This document shows, one piece after another, positions 7,370 through 14,612 of a stretch of DNA of 22,644 nucleotides. Each line of letters opens with the position of its first letter. Within the stretch, counting starts at the first letter, position 1. Where the stretch lies: NCBI GenBank assembly GCA_031323845.1, contig JAVIYP010000041.1, forward strand, positions 1-22,644. The letters run 5' to 3'. This DNA is from PUPG01 sp031323845. Its GTDB lineage: Bacteria; Bacteroidota; Bacteroidia; Bacteroidales; UBA7960. The notes beneath the pieces are model-generated. The model was given only the letters and a program-made list of their open reading frames with translations. It did no database searches and was not told where the DNA came from. The position numbers were made by a program, and so were the translations under genes.

Positions 7370-8596
7370 ATGAAACAGAATATCTTATTTGTCACGTTTC
7401 TTTTGTTTGTGTTGTGCTTCCGTTTTGCTGCCGTTGCACAGAGTCGTGATGAGCTGGAGCGTAACAGGCAAAACCTGCAGCGGGAGATCCGCCTTACGAA
7501 TGAGCTGCTGGTAGAGACTCAGAAAACTGCAGAGGTCAGCATGAGCCACCTGGCGATGCTTAACCAGCAGATCCGTCATCGTGAAGACCTGTTGACTTCG
7601 CTGCAGCGCGAGGTTCGTTTGATCAACAGGAGCATAGCCTCTTTGAACGACACCATTTCGGTACTGGAAGGCGAGCTCGAGGAGCTTAAGTCGTCGTATG
7701 CCGATATGATAAAGCTTGCGGCCCGCAACCGTGATGCCACCCAGCGTATGATGTTCATTTTTTCATCACAGAACTTCAACCAGGCTTACCTGCGGATGCG
7801 TCATTTACAGCAATACGGGCGTCACAGGCGGATGCAGGCGCAGAGGATACAGGAGGCTTCGGCTTTGCTGGAGCAACAGAAGGAGGCTTTACAGGAAGAG
7901 CGAAACACGCAGCAGGTGATGCTGGCACAGCAGCGGACGGAGGCTAATGCGCTGGCCGCGGAGAAGTCATCGCAGGAGCGCACCATTGCCGAACTGAAGA
8001 AGCGTGAGCAGCACCTGTTTCAACAGCTCAGGCAGCAGGAGCAAGAGGCTCAGGCGCTGCAGGATGCCATCCGGCGCATCATTGAGGAAGAACGCCGGCG
8101 CGCGCTGGAACGGGCTGAGGCGGAAGGCCGTGTAGCCAGGGACATGTTTGCCCTGACCCCTGAAGAGCAGCTGATCTCCGACAATTTTGCAGGCAACAGG
8201 GGTTCGTTGCCGTGGCCGCTGGAACGAGGCGTTATCACCAGCCACTTCGGGACACAGCCCCACCCCGTACTGCCGGGCATCATGATCTCCAACAACGGAA
8301 TAGACATCAGTACCAGCGAGGGTGCAAGGGCCAGGGCCATCTTTGAAGGCAGGGTGTCGCGCATCATAACCGTTCCGGGCGGCTTTTATGCGGTGATCAT
8401 CCGGCACGGCGAATACCTGAGCGTCTATTCAAACCTCAGCGAGGTGTTTGTGACCAACGGGCAAACCGTGAGAACCCGGGACGAGCTGGGCGTGGTGGGC
8501 ACCAACCCGCGGGAGGCAAAAACCTACCTCCATCTCGAAATATGGAAAGGAAACGACAAGCAAAACCCGGCTACCTGGATTGCCCGCGGACAATAA
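7370..8596 (+). CDS. EnvC-like murein hydrolase activator (degenerate M23/LytM domain)
   Basis: 408 residues: signal peptide (1-23, ending AAVAQ), long coiled coil (about 25-255, rich in E, Q, R and L) and a C-terminal LytM/M23 fold (about 283-408, starting PWPLERGVITSHFG). The zinc site is broken. The HxGxD motif reads NNGID, so the first ligand His is Asn308 while Asp312 remains. The HxH motif reads YLH, so only His388 remains. The conserved YAHL histidine is replaced in VYSNL. This combination matches EnvC/NlpD-type proteins, which do not cut peptidoglycan themselves but activate N-acetylmuramoyl-L-alanine amidases at the division site through an EnvC-FtsEX-like arrangement. No ftsEX or amidase gene is in the window. 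tatA and a lytic transglycosylase follow on the same strand, fitting a cell-wall-cleavage cluster. The start is fixed by the signal peptide. Confidence 0.92.
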   Translation: MKQNILFVTFLLFVLCFRFAAVAQSRDELERNRQNLQREIRLTNELLVETQKTAEVSMSHLAMLNQQIRHREDLLTSLQREVRLINRSIASLNDTISVLEGELEELKSSYADMIKLAARNRDATQRMMFIFSSQNFNQAYLRMRHLQQYGRHRRMQAQRIQEASALLEQQKEALQEERNTQQVMLAQQRTEANALAAEKSSQERTIAELKKREQHLFQQLRQQEQEAQALQDAIRRIIEEERRRALERAEAEGRVARDMFALTPEEQLISDNFAGNRGSLPWPLERGVITSHFGTQPHPVLPGIMISNNGIDISTSEGARARAIFEGRVSRIITVPGGFYAVIIRHGEYLSVYSNLSEVFVTNGQTVRTRDELGVVGTNPREAKTYLHLEIWKGNDKQNPATWIARGQ

Positions 8597-8597
8597 C

Positions 8598-8629
8598 CCA
8601 TCAACACTTCAATAATTCAACAAATAAAC
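8598..8629 (-). repeat. Degenerate 8-base-period repeat, reverse orientation
   Basis: Directly after the stop at 8596, four consecutive 8-mers read on the minus strand as GTTTATTT, GTTGAATT, ATTGAAGT and GTTGATGG. They resemble the GTTTAATY/GTTGATTC units in the arrays at 14370-14401 and at the window end. Confidence 0.4.
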
Positions 8630-8720
8630 AATACACCCGCACCTTAAGCCTGTTTGCGAGCAGATTTCAAGAGATTGCTCTCCGGCAAACAAACACGCAT
8701 TCCGGAAGAAAAAATTACTC

Positions 8721-8728
8721 TATATTTG
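8721..8728 (+). promoter_or_regulatory. Candidate -7 promoter box upstream of tatA
   Basis: TATATTTG matches the Bacteroidota -7 consensus TAnnTTTG exactly and lies 51 bases before the tatA ATG. No convincing TTTG -33 element is found at the expected distance, so strength is uncertain. It would allow tatA and the transglycosylase to be expressed separately from the EnvC-like gene. Confidence 0.5.
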
Positions 8729-8779
8729 CATAACGAGACTTGTAACATTTATCGGTTGTTCACCACAATTCCATACAAC

Positions 8780-8983
8780 ATGAACCTTACACTGTTATTT
8801 TCGCCCGGACCGGTAGAGATCATCATCATTGTCCTGGTTATTCTGCTGCTTTTCGGGGGCAGAAAGATTCCTGAGCTGATGCGCGGGTTGGGAAAAGGAA
8901 TGAAAGAATTTAAGAATGCACAGAAAGAGGATGCCGAGGATGATAACAAACCTGAAAAAGAAGGCCGTGAAAAGGAGGCCTGA
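8780..8983 (+). CDS. tatA: Twin-arginine translocase subunit TatA/TatE family
   Basis: A 67-residue protein with the full TatA layout: short periplasmic start, one membrane helix (about 11-25, VEIIIIVLVILLLF), the FGGRKIPEL hinge (family FGxxKxPEL) and an amphipathic helix with glycine (RGLGKGMKEFKNA), then an acidic/lysine-rich tail. TatA oligomers form the pore that moves folded proteins across the inner membrane with TatC. No tatC is present in the window. The ATG at 8780 gives the standard TatA N-terminus; in-frame upstream sequence to 8654 is noncoding in character. Its 3' end overlaps the next gene by 44 bases. Its position between an EnvC-like activator and a lytic transglycosylase is noteworthy because some cell-division amidases are Tat substrates in E. 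coli. Confidence 0.93.
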   Translation: MNLTLLFSPGPVEIIIIVLVILLLFGGRKIPELMRGLGKGMKEFKNAQKEDAEDDNKPEKEGREKEA

Positions 8984-10466
8984 TGTTTTTCCGTTTTACT
9001 TTTTTTTGATAATGATGATGGCCGGGGTCGCCTTTTCGGGCGAGCGGCTTCATGCGCAGCAGCCTCCTCCGCCCCCCGAGGGGTATGCTGAGGCTCCTGA
9101 ACGCCCGTTAATAAGTCCTGACGATCCTATTGTTGCCATGCTTGACAGCCTGGCCAATTTATCCATATTTGCGGCCATGGATCGCCGGGTGGATACCACC
9201 TCCTTGCGCAAGCACAACTTCCCGCCGGGCTTCGTGCCCGCATTTTCCGACTCTGTGTACCAGCGACGCATGGAGGCCCTGAATGCCCGCTCACCTTTCG
9301 AGTTCGTCTATAACGCTCACGTGCAAACCTTTATAAGGCTTTATGCCAACAACAGAAGGGTGCTCACCGAGCGCATGATGGGGCTGGGTGAGCTGTATTT
9401 CCCATTGTTCGAAGAACAGCTCGACCGTCACAACATTCCACTTGAGATGAAATACCTGGCTGTGGTGGAGTCGGCGCTGAACCCGACGGCGCGTTCACGC
9501 GTTGGCGCCACGGGGCTGTGGCAGTTTATGTTTCACACCGGCAGGATGTACGGTTTGCAGGTGAACAGCTATGTTGACGACCGTTCAGACCCAATACGCG
9601 CCACCATTGCTGCCTGTGAGCACCTTAACGACCTGTACGACATTTACGGCGACTGGTCGCTGGTGATCGCAGCCTACAATGCCGGTCCGGGCAACGTTAA
9701 CCGGGCCATCAGGCGTGCCGGGGGCGTGAAGGATTTCTGGCTGATCCGGCCTTTCCTTCCAAGAGAAACACAAAATTATGTCCCTGCGTTCATAGCCGTC
9801 ACTTATGTGATGGAACACGCCGAAGCCCACAACCTCTACGCGATACCGCCCAAATACACCCATCTCGATGTGGATACCATTATGGTCCGGCAGGAGTTAA
9901 GCCTGCGTACGGTCAGCAAGTTGCTTGACATTCCGCTTGACGAACTGCGCTACCTGAACCCGGCATTCCGGCAAAACATCATCCCATACCGGGCAGAGAT
10001 GCCTTATGCGCTTTATCTGCCTAAAGAATACACCGGGCTCTTTCTTGCCAATGAAGAAAGTATTTATAACTACCGCACCCCTGAACAGATCCGGCAGGAA
10101 GAGCTTGCCGCACGAATGTCGGAAACCACCATTCATGTGGTGTCGCGCGGAGAAGTGCTCGGAACCATTGCACGCAGGTATGGCACCACGGTCAGGGAGA
10201 TCCAGCAGCTGAACAACCTCCGGGGTACGCTGATTCGTCCCGGGCAACGGCTGGTCGTCAGGGCTCCTGCAGCGCCGCCCGCCCCCGGACAAAGCAATCC
10301 GAACGTTCATGTGGTGCGCAGAGGCGAGTCGCTTTCCGTGATCGCCAACAGGTACCGCATTTCGGTGAACAATCTAATGCGATGGAATAACCTGAGCAGC
10401 AGCGTAATATATCCCGGTCAACAGCTGATTGTCAGGCCGCCCGAGCCCAGCGCAAGTACCAACTGA
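8940..10466 (+). CDS. mltD: MltD-like membrane-associated lytic transglycosylase with two LysM domains
   Basis: 508 residues from the ATG at 8940, chosen because it gives a basic n-region (KKKAVKRR) and hydrophobic export signal ending near LHAQ (residue 40); an upstream ATG at 8916 only adds eight residues. The SLT domain spans about 165-290: catalytic Glu177 in VVESALNP, GATGLWQFM (189-197) and AAYNAGPGNVNRAI (244-257), followed by NYVPAFIAVTYV. This enzyme cleaves MurNAc-GlcNAc bonds to form 1,6-anhydro ends. A degenerate LysM-like stretch (about 310-360) precedes two clear LysM modules at 399-441 and 457-499, which bind peptidoglycan. No lipobox is seen, unlike E. coli MltD, so it is probably periplasmic or released by signal peptidase I. 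It begins inside the tatA 3' end, which suggests translational coupling. Confidence 0.93.
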   Translation: MITNLKKKAVKRRPDVFPFYFFLIMMMAGVAFSGERLHAQQPPPPPEGYAEAPERPLISPDDPIVAMLDSLANLSIFAAMDRRVDTTSLRKHNFPPGFVPAFSDSVYQRRMEALNARSPFEFVYNAHVQTFIRLYANNRRVLTERMMGLGELYFPLFEEQLDRHNIPLEMKYLAVVESALNPTARSRVGATGLWQFMFHTGRMYGLQVNSYVDDRSDPIRATIAACEHLNDLYDIYGDWSLVIAAYNAGPGNVNRAIRRAGGVKDFWLIRPFLPRETQNYVPAFIAVTYVMEHAEAHNLYAIPPKYTHLDVDTIMVRQELSLRTVSKLLDIPLDELRYLNPAFRQNIIPYRAEMPYALYLPKEYTGLFLANEESIYNYRTPEQIRQEELAARMSETTIHVVSRGEVLGTIARRYGTTVREIQQLNNLRGTLIRPGQRLVVRAPAAPPAPGQSNPNVHVVRRGESLSVIANRYRISVNNLMRWNNLSSSVIYPGQQLIVRPPEPSASTN

Positions 10467-10583
10467 CAACAGTGGAAGTGGCACAGGATTTGTTACCACA
10501 TTTTTGTATTGACGTGAGAGACAGCTTTCTGTAATAATCCCGGGAGTTGCCTCTGTACGCTTCCCACGAAAAAAACCACACCT

Positions 10584-11639
10584 ATGGAAACGAAAACCAA
10601 GCCATTTGTTGCCATAATTGTTCTTATGGTGCTTCTGATTACCTCCTGCGGCCGTGTTGAGCGTCCCACAAAGCCCTCGGCATCAGGCAGGGCGGGCGAA
10701 CTGCTCCTGGTAACCGAAACACGCATCTACGAAGGACCTGTGGGTCAGGCCTTCAACAACGTGTTTCGTGCACCGGTGCCCATGCTGCCCCAGGGTGAAC
10801 CGATGTTCAATGTTATTTTCATCCCAAAAAGAGATTTTGCCAAAATCTTTGAGACCCACAGGCATATTTTTTTCCTGGATATTGACGAAACCCTGACATC
10901 CCCGACCATAGAGATCACCCGCGACCACTGGTCCTATCCGCAGCTTGTGGTGCGCGTCAAGGCGCCAGATGAAGCTTCTGCGATTCGCATCATAGAAAAC
11001 AACGCCCAGACCTTTTACGACAGGTTTATTGCCGTTGAATACCTTCGGTTGCAAAATGCCTACGACCGTATGATAAAAAGGCCGTCGTGGCGGGCCGTAA
11101 AAGAAGATTTCGGCGTGGAGATCAGCGTTCCGGAGGGATATTTTGTTGCCCGGAGGGAGGACAACTTCATCTGGTTGCGCAAATCCGCCACCAATGAAGA
11201 GTTCGACCAGGCGGTGATGATCTGGACGCTCGACTATTCGGATCCGGCGGTTGATTTTGATGAGGATGTGATCTGGGCGCGCCGTGATTCCATCACCAGG
11301 AGATACATTCCCGGGCAGTTTCCCGGCACCTATATGACGACCTACCGGGGCGAGATGGAGCTTCGTCCCATGTTCCGCGAAGTATCTTTCAACGGAAAGT
11401 ATGCCATCGAAGCCAGAAGCCTGTGGCGTGTGGAAGGCGACTTTATGGGCGGCCCTTTTGTCACCTATACCTTTGTTGATGAGGCCACCAACCGCCTGTT
11501 CATGGTCGACGGCTGGGTATTTGCCCCGAAGTACCGCAAGCGTGATTACATGCGCCAGGTGGAGGCCATCATCTGGTCTATGAGGTTTCCGGCAGAAGAA
11601 ACACCTGAAGACGAGCCTGGGCCGGATAAACTTTCATGA
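10584..11639 (+). CDS. DUF4837-family lipoprotein
   Basis: 351 residues with a lipoprotein signal (FVAIIVLMVLLITSCG, lipidated Cys22). The mature region begins SASGRAGELLLV and continues with the DUF4837 pattern: VGQAFNNVFRAPVPMLPQGEP, FNVIFIPKRDF, HRHIFFLDI, SYPQLVVRVKAPDE, later FGVEISVPEGYFVARR and FIWLRKSATN. DUF4837 is a Bacteroidota family of exported lipoproteins with no established function. The C-terminus is acidic and polar (EETPEDEPGPD). It is the last gene of the plus-strand envelope run, 117 bases after the transglycosylase, and converges on the S9 peptidase with only 40 bases between the stops. Confidence 0.88.
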   Translation: METKTKPFVAIIVLMVLLITSCGRVERPTKPSASGRAGELLLVTETRIYEGPVGQAFNNVFRAPVPMLPQGEPMFNVIFIPKRDFAKIFETHRHIFFLDIDETLTSPTIEITRDHWSYPQLVVRVKAPDEASAIRIIENNAQTFYDRFIAVEYLRLQNAYDRMIKRPSWRAVKEDFGVEISVPEGYFVARREDNFIWLRKSATNEEFDQAVMIWTLDYSDPAVDFDEDVIWARRDSITRRYIPGQFPGTYMTTYRGEMELRPMFREVSFNGKYAIEARSLWRVEGDFMGGPFVTYTFVDEATNRLFMVDGWVFAPKYRKRDYMRQVEAIIWSMRFPAEETPEDEPGPDKLS

Positions 11640-11679
11640 GGTAATGCGGCTTAGTCGAAACGGGAGTATGGTCACGACA

Positions 11680-14349
11680 CTAGTCTTCCTGCACCAGTAT
11701 GCCTTCCAGGGTGGCGCCGCCCAGCTCGGGAAGGCTTTGCTCATAAAGCAACACCAGGTATGAGCCTTTGTCAATCCAGAGAGTCTGGCTGCCGGCTCCG
11801 CCGTCGGCCGGCGTAATAATTACCTGCCATACTTCGGCGCCTTCCTCTGTCTTGTCCGATCTAACCCTTAAGCGGTATAACCTTTCTGCCATGGTGTTGA
11901 TGTCGGTGTTCCGAAAGATCGTTTCGTAACCGTTTGAAAGCGGCAGGGTGGCCAGCTGCAGTGCCCGTCCGGGGCCTTCAGCAAACAAAGGACCTCCCAG
12001 TGAAATGTTGACGGGGATCTCCTGTTCGCCGATGCGAATGTTTCCTTCGGCCTTTCCGGGAAGATAGTCTACCCGGATGTCGGCCTGGGCCTGGGTTATG
12101 CTTCTGGATAACGGGGCAAGCGTCGCAGCCTCCAGCGTCATTTCATCTTTTGTTTCTCCCATGGGGCTCCTGCTGACCTCTGTGATCAGGACCTTGTCGT
12201 TTTGCGACTCAATGACGGTGCGGCTTTCAAGTTCAATGCCCATGGCCTTCAGGCTTATCTTATACCGGAATGACCCTTCCGGAAGGGGTCTGACGGGAAC
12301 AAGCTGTTGCGACACCTGTTCCGGCGTGAGCTCTTCGGGCAGTGTAACCGTGCTGATATCTACGGTGATCTCTTCGAGCCGCCGGGCTACATCTTCTGGC
12401 ATGTCGGGCTGGTAACGCCCTCCGAGGTGAAGCGCAAGAAATTGTTCCATGGCGGCTATGAAGGCCATGTTGTTGACCGGTCTTGCGAAGCCATGCCCTT
12501 CATCGGGTGCATTCAGGTATGTCACCGGCCATCCTCTGTCGCGGAGCGCCACGACGATCTGATCGCTTTCGGCTTTAAGCACGCGCGGGTCGTTCTCTCC
12601 CTGGACCACCATCAGGGGTGTCTGTATGCGATCGGCGGCAAACAGCGGTGATTGCCGCACAAGACGGGCTTCGTCGGCGGGGTCGGAAGGGTCTCCTATA
12701 CGCTCGTGAAACGTCTTCCTGATGGCTTCCCAGTAAGGAGGTATGGAGTTCAGCAGGGTGATCAGGTTCGACGGACCCACAAAAGACACACCGGCGGCAT
12801 AAAGTTCCGGGGTGAAAGCCAGCCCCGCAAGGGTGGCATACCCCCCATAGGATATTCCGAAGATACCGATCCGTTCGGGGTCGGCAATGCCTTGCTCAAT
12901 AAGGTATTTAACACCCCAGGTGATGTCGTCCTGCATAAGGTCGCCCCATTCGCGGTTTCCGGCATTAAGGAATGCCTTGCCAAAACCTGTACTACCCCTG
13001 AAGTTGGGCTGCAGCACAACATAACCCCGGTTGGCCAGAAACTGCACCCAGGTGCTGAAGCCCCAGAAGTCGCGGGCCCAGGGACCGCCGTGCGGAAAGA
13101 CAACCACCGGCAGCATGGTCTCACCAAAACCGCGGGGCATGGTAAGATACGCAGGGATCTCAAGGCCGTCGGAGGAAGGATAGCTTATGGCCAGCATGGG
13201 TGACATATCCTCCGGCTCAAGGTAAGCCCGCGGTGTATATTGAAAATTGAGCATCATGTTGTCCATGTCGTAAATATATACGGAGGCAGGCTGTACGTCG
13301 CTGTACACCGACACCATAAACATCCGCTCGTCACTAGTCCCCGATGAAAAGTTAACCTCCATATCCTTTCCGAGCGTTGTCTTTACCTGGTTGTAGTGTC
13401 TTTCATATTCTTCGTTGTGGAAGTAGATGCGCACCCTGTCGTCAACATAAAAGGTGGCGATCACTTCGCCCGTTCTGTCCGAACGCCAAAGCCCCCCGAA
13501 GTCAACACGGTTTTCGGGGTCTTTTTCCAGGAAGCTTTTCTCCAGGGTTTCAACATCCATAAGAAAAAGCTTTCTTTTATCACGGTCATCTCCTTTGTCC
13601 GACACCAGGTATATGCGCTGATTGTCGGCGTGGAACCCGGCAGCGTAAGCGTTTTCAAGCATCGACCATTCATAGATAATACTTTCGCCATCATCGTCCA
13701 GTCGCCACAGCTCATTGTCGCCGGTAAGCGTTGAACGGCTGGCGAGCCGCAAGCGGTCATCGCGGTCGAACACCCACGAGGTATACCTGTTGGTGTTTTC
13801 ACGCAGGAGCGTTAGTTCGCCACTCGAAATGCGCAGCTTATACAGGTCGTGCCAGGCAGGATCACGGTCGTTAAGCCCCACAAAGATCACGTCGTGGTCG
13901 GTGCGGGCAATATGGTAGATCTGCGCCCGAACACCTTCGAGATCGGTGATGTTCCTGGCCTCAGGGATGAAGCCGGAACGCGCCTCCGAAGGCTTCAGTG
14001 CATAGATGTTAAAGTTTTCGTCGCCGCCTTCATCCATCACATAAAGGAGATACCTGCCGTCACGCGACCAGAAATAGCCCATAACGGGCCTGTCGGTGCG
14101 GTCGGTAACCGGAATGGCTTCGCTAAACGCTGCCTCGCGCTCCTTGATCCAGATGTTTCGGTTGTTGTTGTATGGTCTGAGAAAAGAAAGATACGTTCCG
14201 TCGGGTGACAGTTGTCCGCCGCTGATCTCGGGGTCGTCAAAAAACAGCTGCCGGTCAAGCAGTGGGGGGGTGTCTGCATAGGAGACAAGGGTTAGCATTG
14301 CCATCACCATAAAGGAGCCAAGTATCAGGAGTGTTTTTTTTGTTGTCAT
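11680..14349 (-). CDS. Exported S9-family prolyl oligopeptidase-like peptidase with extra C-terminal module
   Basis: 889 residues. Signal peptide 1-25 (LLILGSFMVMAMLTLVSYA). Residues about 35-375 are a TolB/WD40-type beta-propeller (GGQLSPDGTYLSFL, GYFWSRDGRYLLYVMDE, NIYALKP) gating the active site. Residues about 390-645 are the alpha/beta-hydrolase domain: oxyanion region VFPHGG, GFGKAF, nucleophile Ser500 in GISYGG, Asp587 in GENDPRV and His619 in DEGHG. The triad is complete, so cleavage of peptides (DPP-IV/acylaminoacyl-peptidase type) in the periplasm is expected. About 240 residues follow the hydrolase (roughly 650-889), which most S9 peptidases lack; the end reads TLWIDKGSYLVLLYEQ and weakly resembles DUF3108/LolA-like half-barrels. 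Transcribed leftward; the neighbours upstream are an exported beta-rich protein and an M28 peptidase. Confidence 0.92.
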   Translation of the reverse strand: MTTKKTLLILGSFMVMAMLTLVSYADTPPLLDRQLFFDDPEISGGQLSPDGTYLSFLRPYNNNRNIWIKEREAAFSEAIPVTDRTDRPVMGYFWSRDGRYLLYVMDEGGDENFNIYALKPSEARSGFIPEARNITDLEGVRAQIYHIARTDHDVIFVGLNDRDPAWHDLYKLRISSGELTLLRENTNRYTSWVFDRDDRLRLASRSTLTGDNELWRLDDDGESIIYEWSMLENAYAAGFHADNQRIYLVSDKGDDRDKRKLFLMDVETLEKSFLEKDPENRVDFGGLWRSDRTGEVIATFYVDDRVRIYFHNEEYERHYNQVKTTLGKDMEVNFSSGTSDERMFMVSVYSDVQPASVYIYDMDNMMLNFQYTPRAYLEPEDMSPMLAISYPSSDGLEIPAYLTMPRGFGETMLPVVVFPHGGPWARDFWGFSTWVQFLANRGYVVLQPNFRGSTGFGKAFLNAGNREWGDLMQDDITWGVKYLIEQGIADPERIGIFGISYGGYATLAGLAFTPELYAAGVSFVGPSNLITLLNSIPPYWEAIRKTFHERIGDPSDPADEARLVRQSPLFAADRIQTPLMVVQGENDPRVLKAESDQIVVALRDRGWPVTYLNAPDEGHGFARPVNNMAFIAAMEQFLALHLGGRYQPDMPEDVARRLEEITVDISTVTLPEELTPEQVSQQLVPVRPLPEGSFRYKISLKAMGIELESRTVIESQNDKVLITEVSRSPMGETKDEMTLEAATLAPLSRSITQAQADIRVDYLPGKAEGNIRIGEQEIPVNISLGGPLFAEGPGRALQLATLPLSNGYETIFRNTDINTMAERLYRLRVRSDKTEEGAEVWQVIITPADGGAGSQTLWIDKGSYLVLLYEQSLPELGGATLEGILVQED

Positions 14350-14369
14350 ATTTTTTGATTTCGTGAATG

Positions 14370-14401
14370 ATTGAATCGTTTTATTGTTGAATCGTTTAAT
14401 T
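14370..14401. repeat. Four-unit 8-base tandem repeat
   Basis: Four adjacent octamers, ATTGAATC, GTTTTATT, GTTGAATC and GTTTAATT, lie just upstream of the S9 peptidase start (ATG complement ending at 14349). They are the same family as the longer array at 22588-22644 in the same orientation. Confidence 0.6.
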
Positions 14402-14429
14402 GTGAGTCCGCTACGAAAAGTCGATTATA

Positions 14430-14526
14430 GCCACAGGTTCACAGATTTTGAAATTATAAAAATTTTAATGTGCTCATACTCAATAACATAAAAAGGAATA
14501 AATATTCAAATCTGTGAATCTGTGGC
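14430..14526. repeat. 22/23-base inverted repeat with 52-base spacer
   Basis: Arm 1 at 14430-14452 begins GCCACAGGTTCACAG; arm 2 at 14505-14526 is its reverse complement except for one substitution and one extra T (reverse-complemented it begins GCCACAGATTCACAG). The 52-base spacer is very AT-rich. A T-run (GTTTTTTG) follows arm 2 on the plus strand. It lies in the 263-base gap between two minus-strand genes. It looks like a small dispersed hairpin element rather than an IS, since no transposase is present; as a terminator it would point the wrong way for the upstream gene. Confidence 0.6.
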
Positions 14527-14557
14527 GTTTTTTGGACTTTTAGGAGTGGGCTCAATT

Positions 14558-14573
14558 GTTTAATTGTTAGATC
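14558..14573. repeat. Two further octamer units
   Basis: GTTTAATT followed by GTTAGATC, preceded by CAATT, on the other side of the inverted repeat from the array at 14370-14401. The two short arrays flank the inverted repeat. Confidence 0.4.
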
Positions 14574-14612
14574 AAAACACAGAAGGTGGTTTCATTCCGG
14601 CTTCTGTTACTG

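Noticed and set aside
12307..13203. Plus-strand ORFs opposite the S9 peptidase
   Set aside because: They are antisense shadows; the minus-strand frame carries a complete catalytic triad and signal peptide.
14430..14526. Ends of an insertion sequence
   Set aside because: The spacer is only 52 bases, and no transposase or target duplication is visible.
14505..14532. Intrinsic terminator for the beta-rich protein gene
   Set aside because: The T-run follows the hairpin on the plus strand, while both neighbouring genes are on the minus strand.
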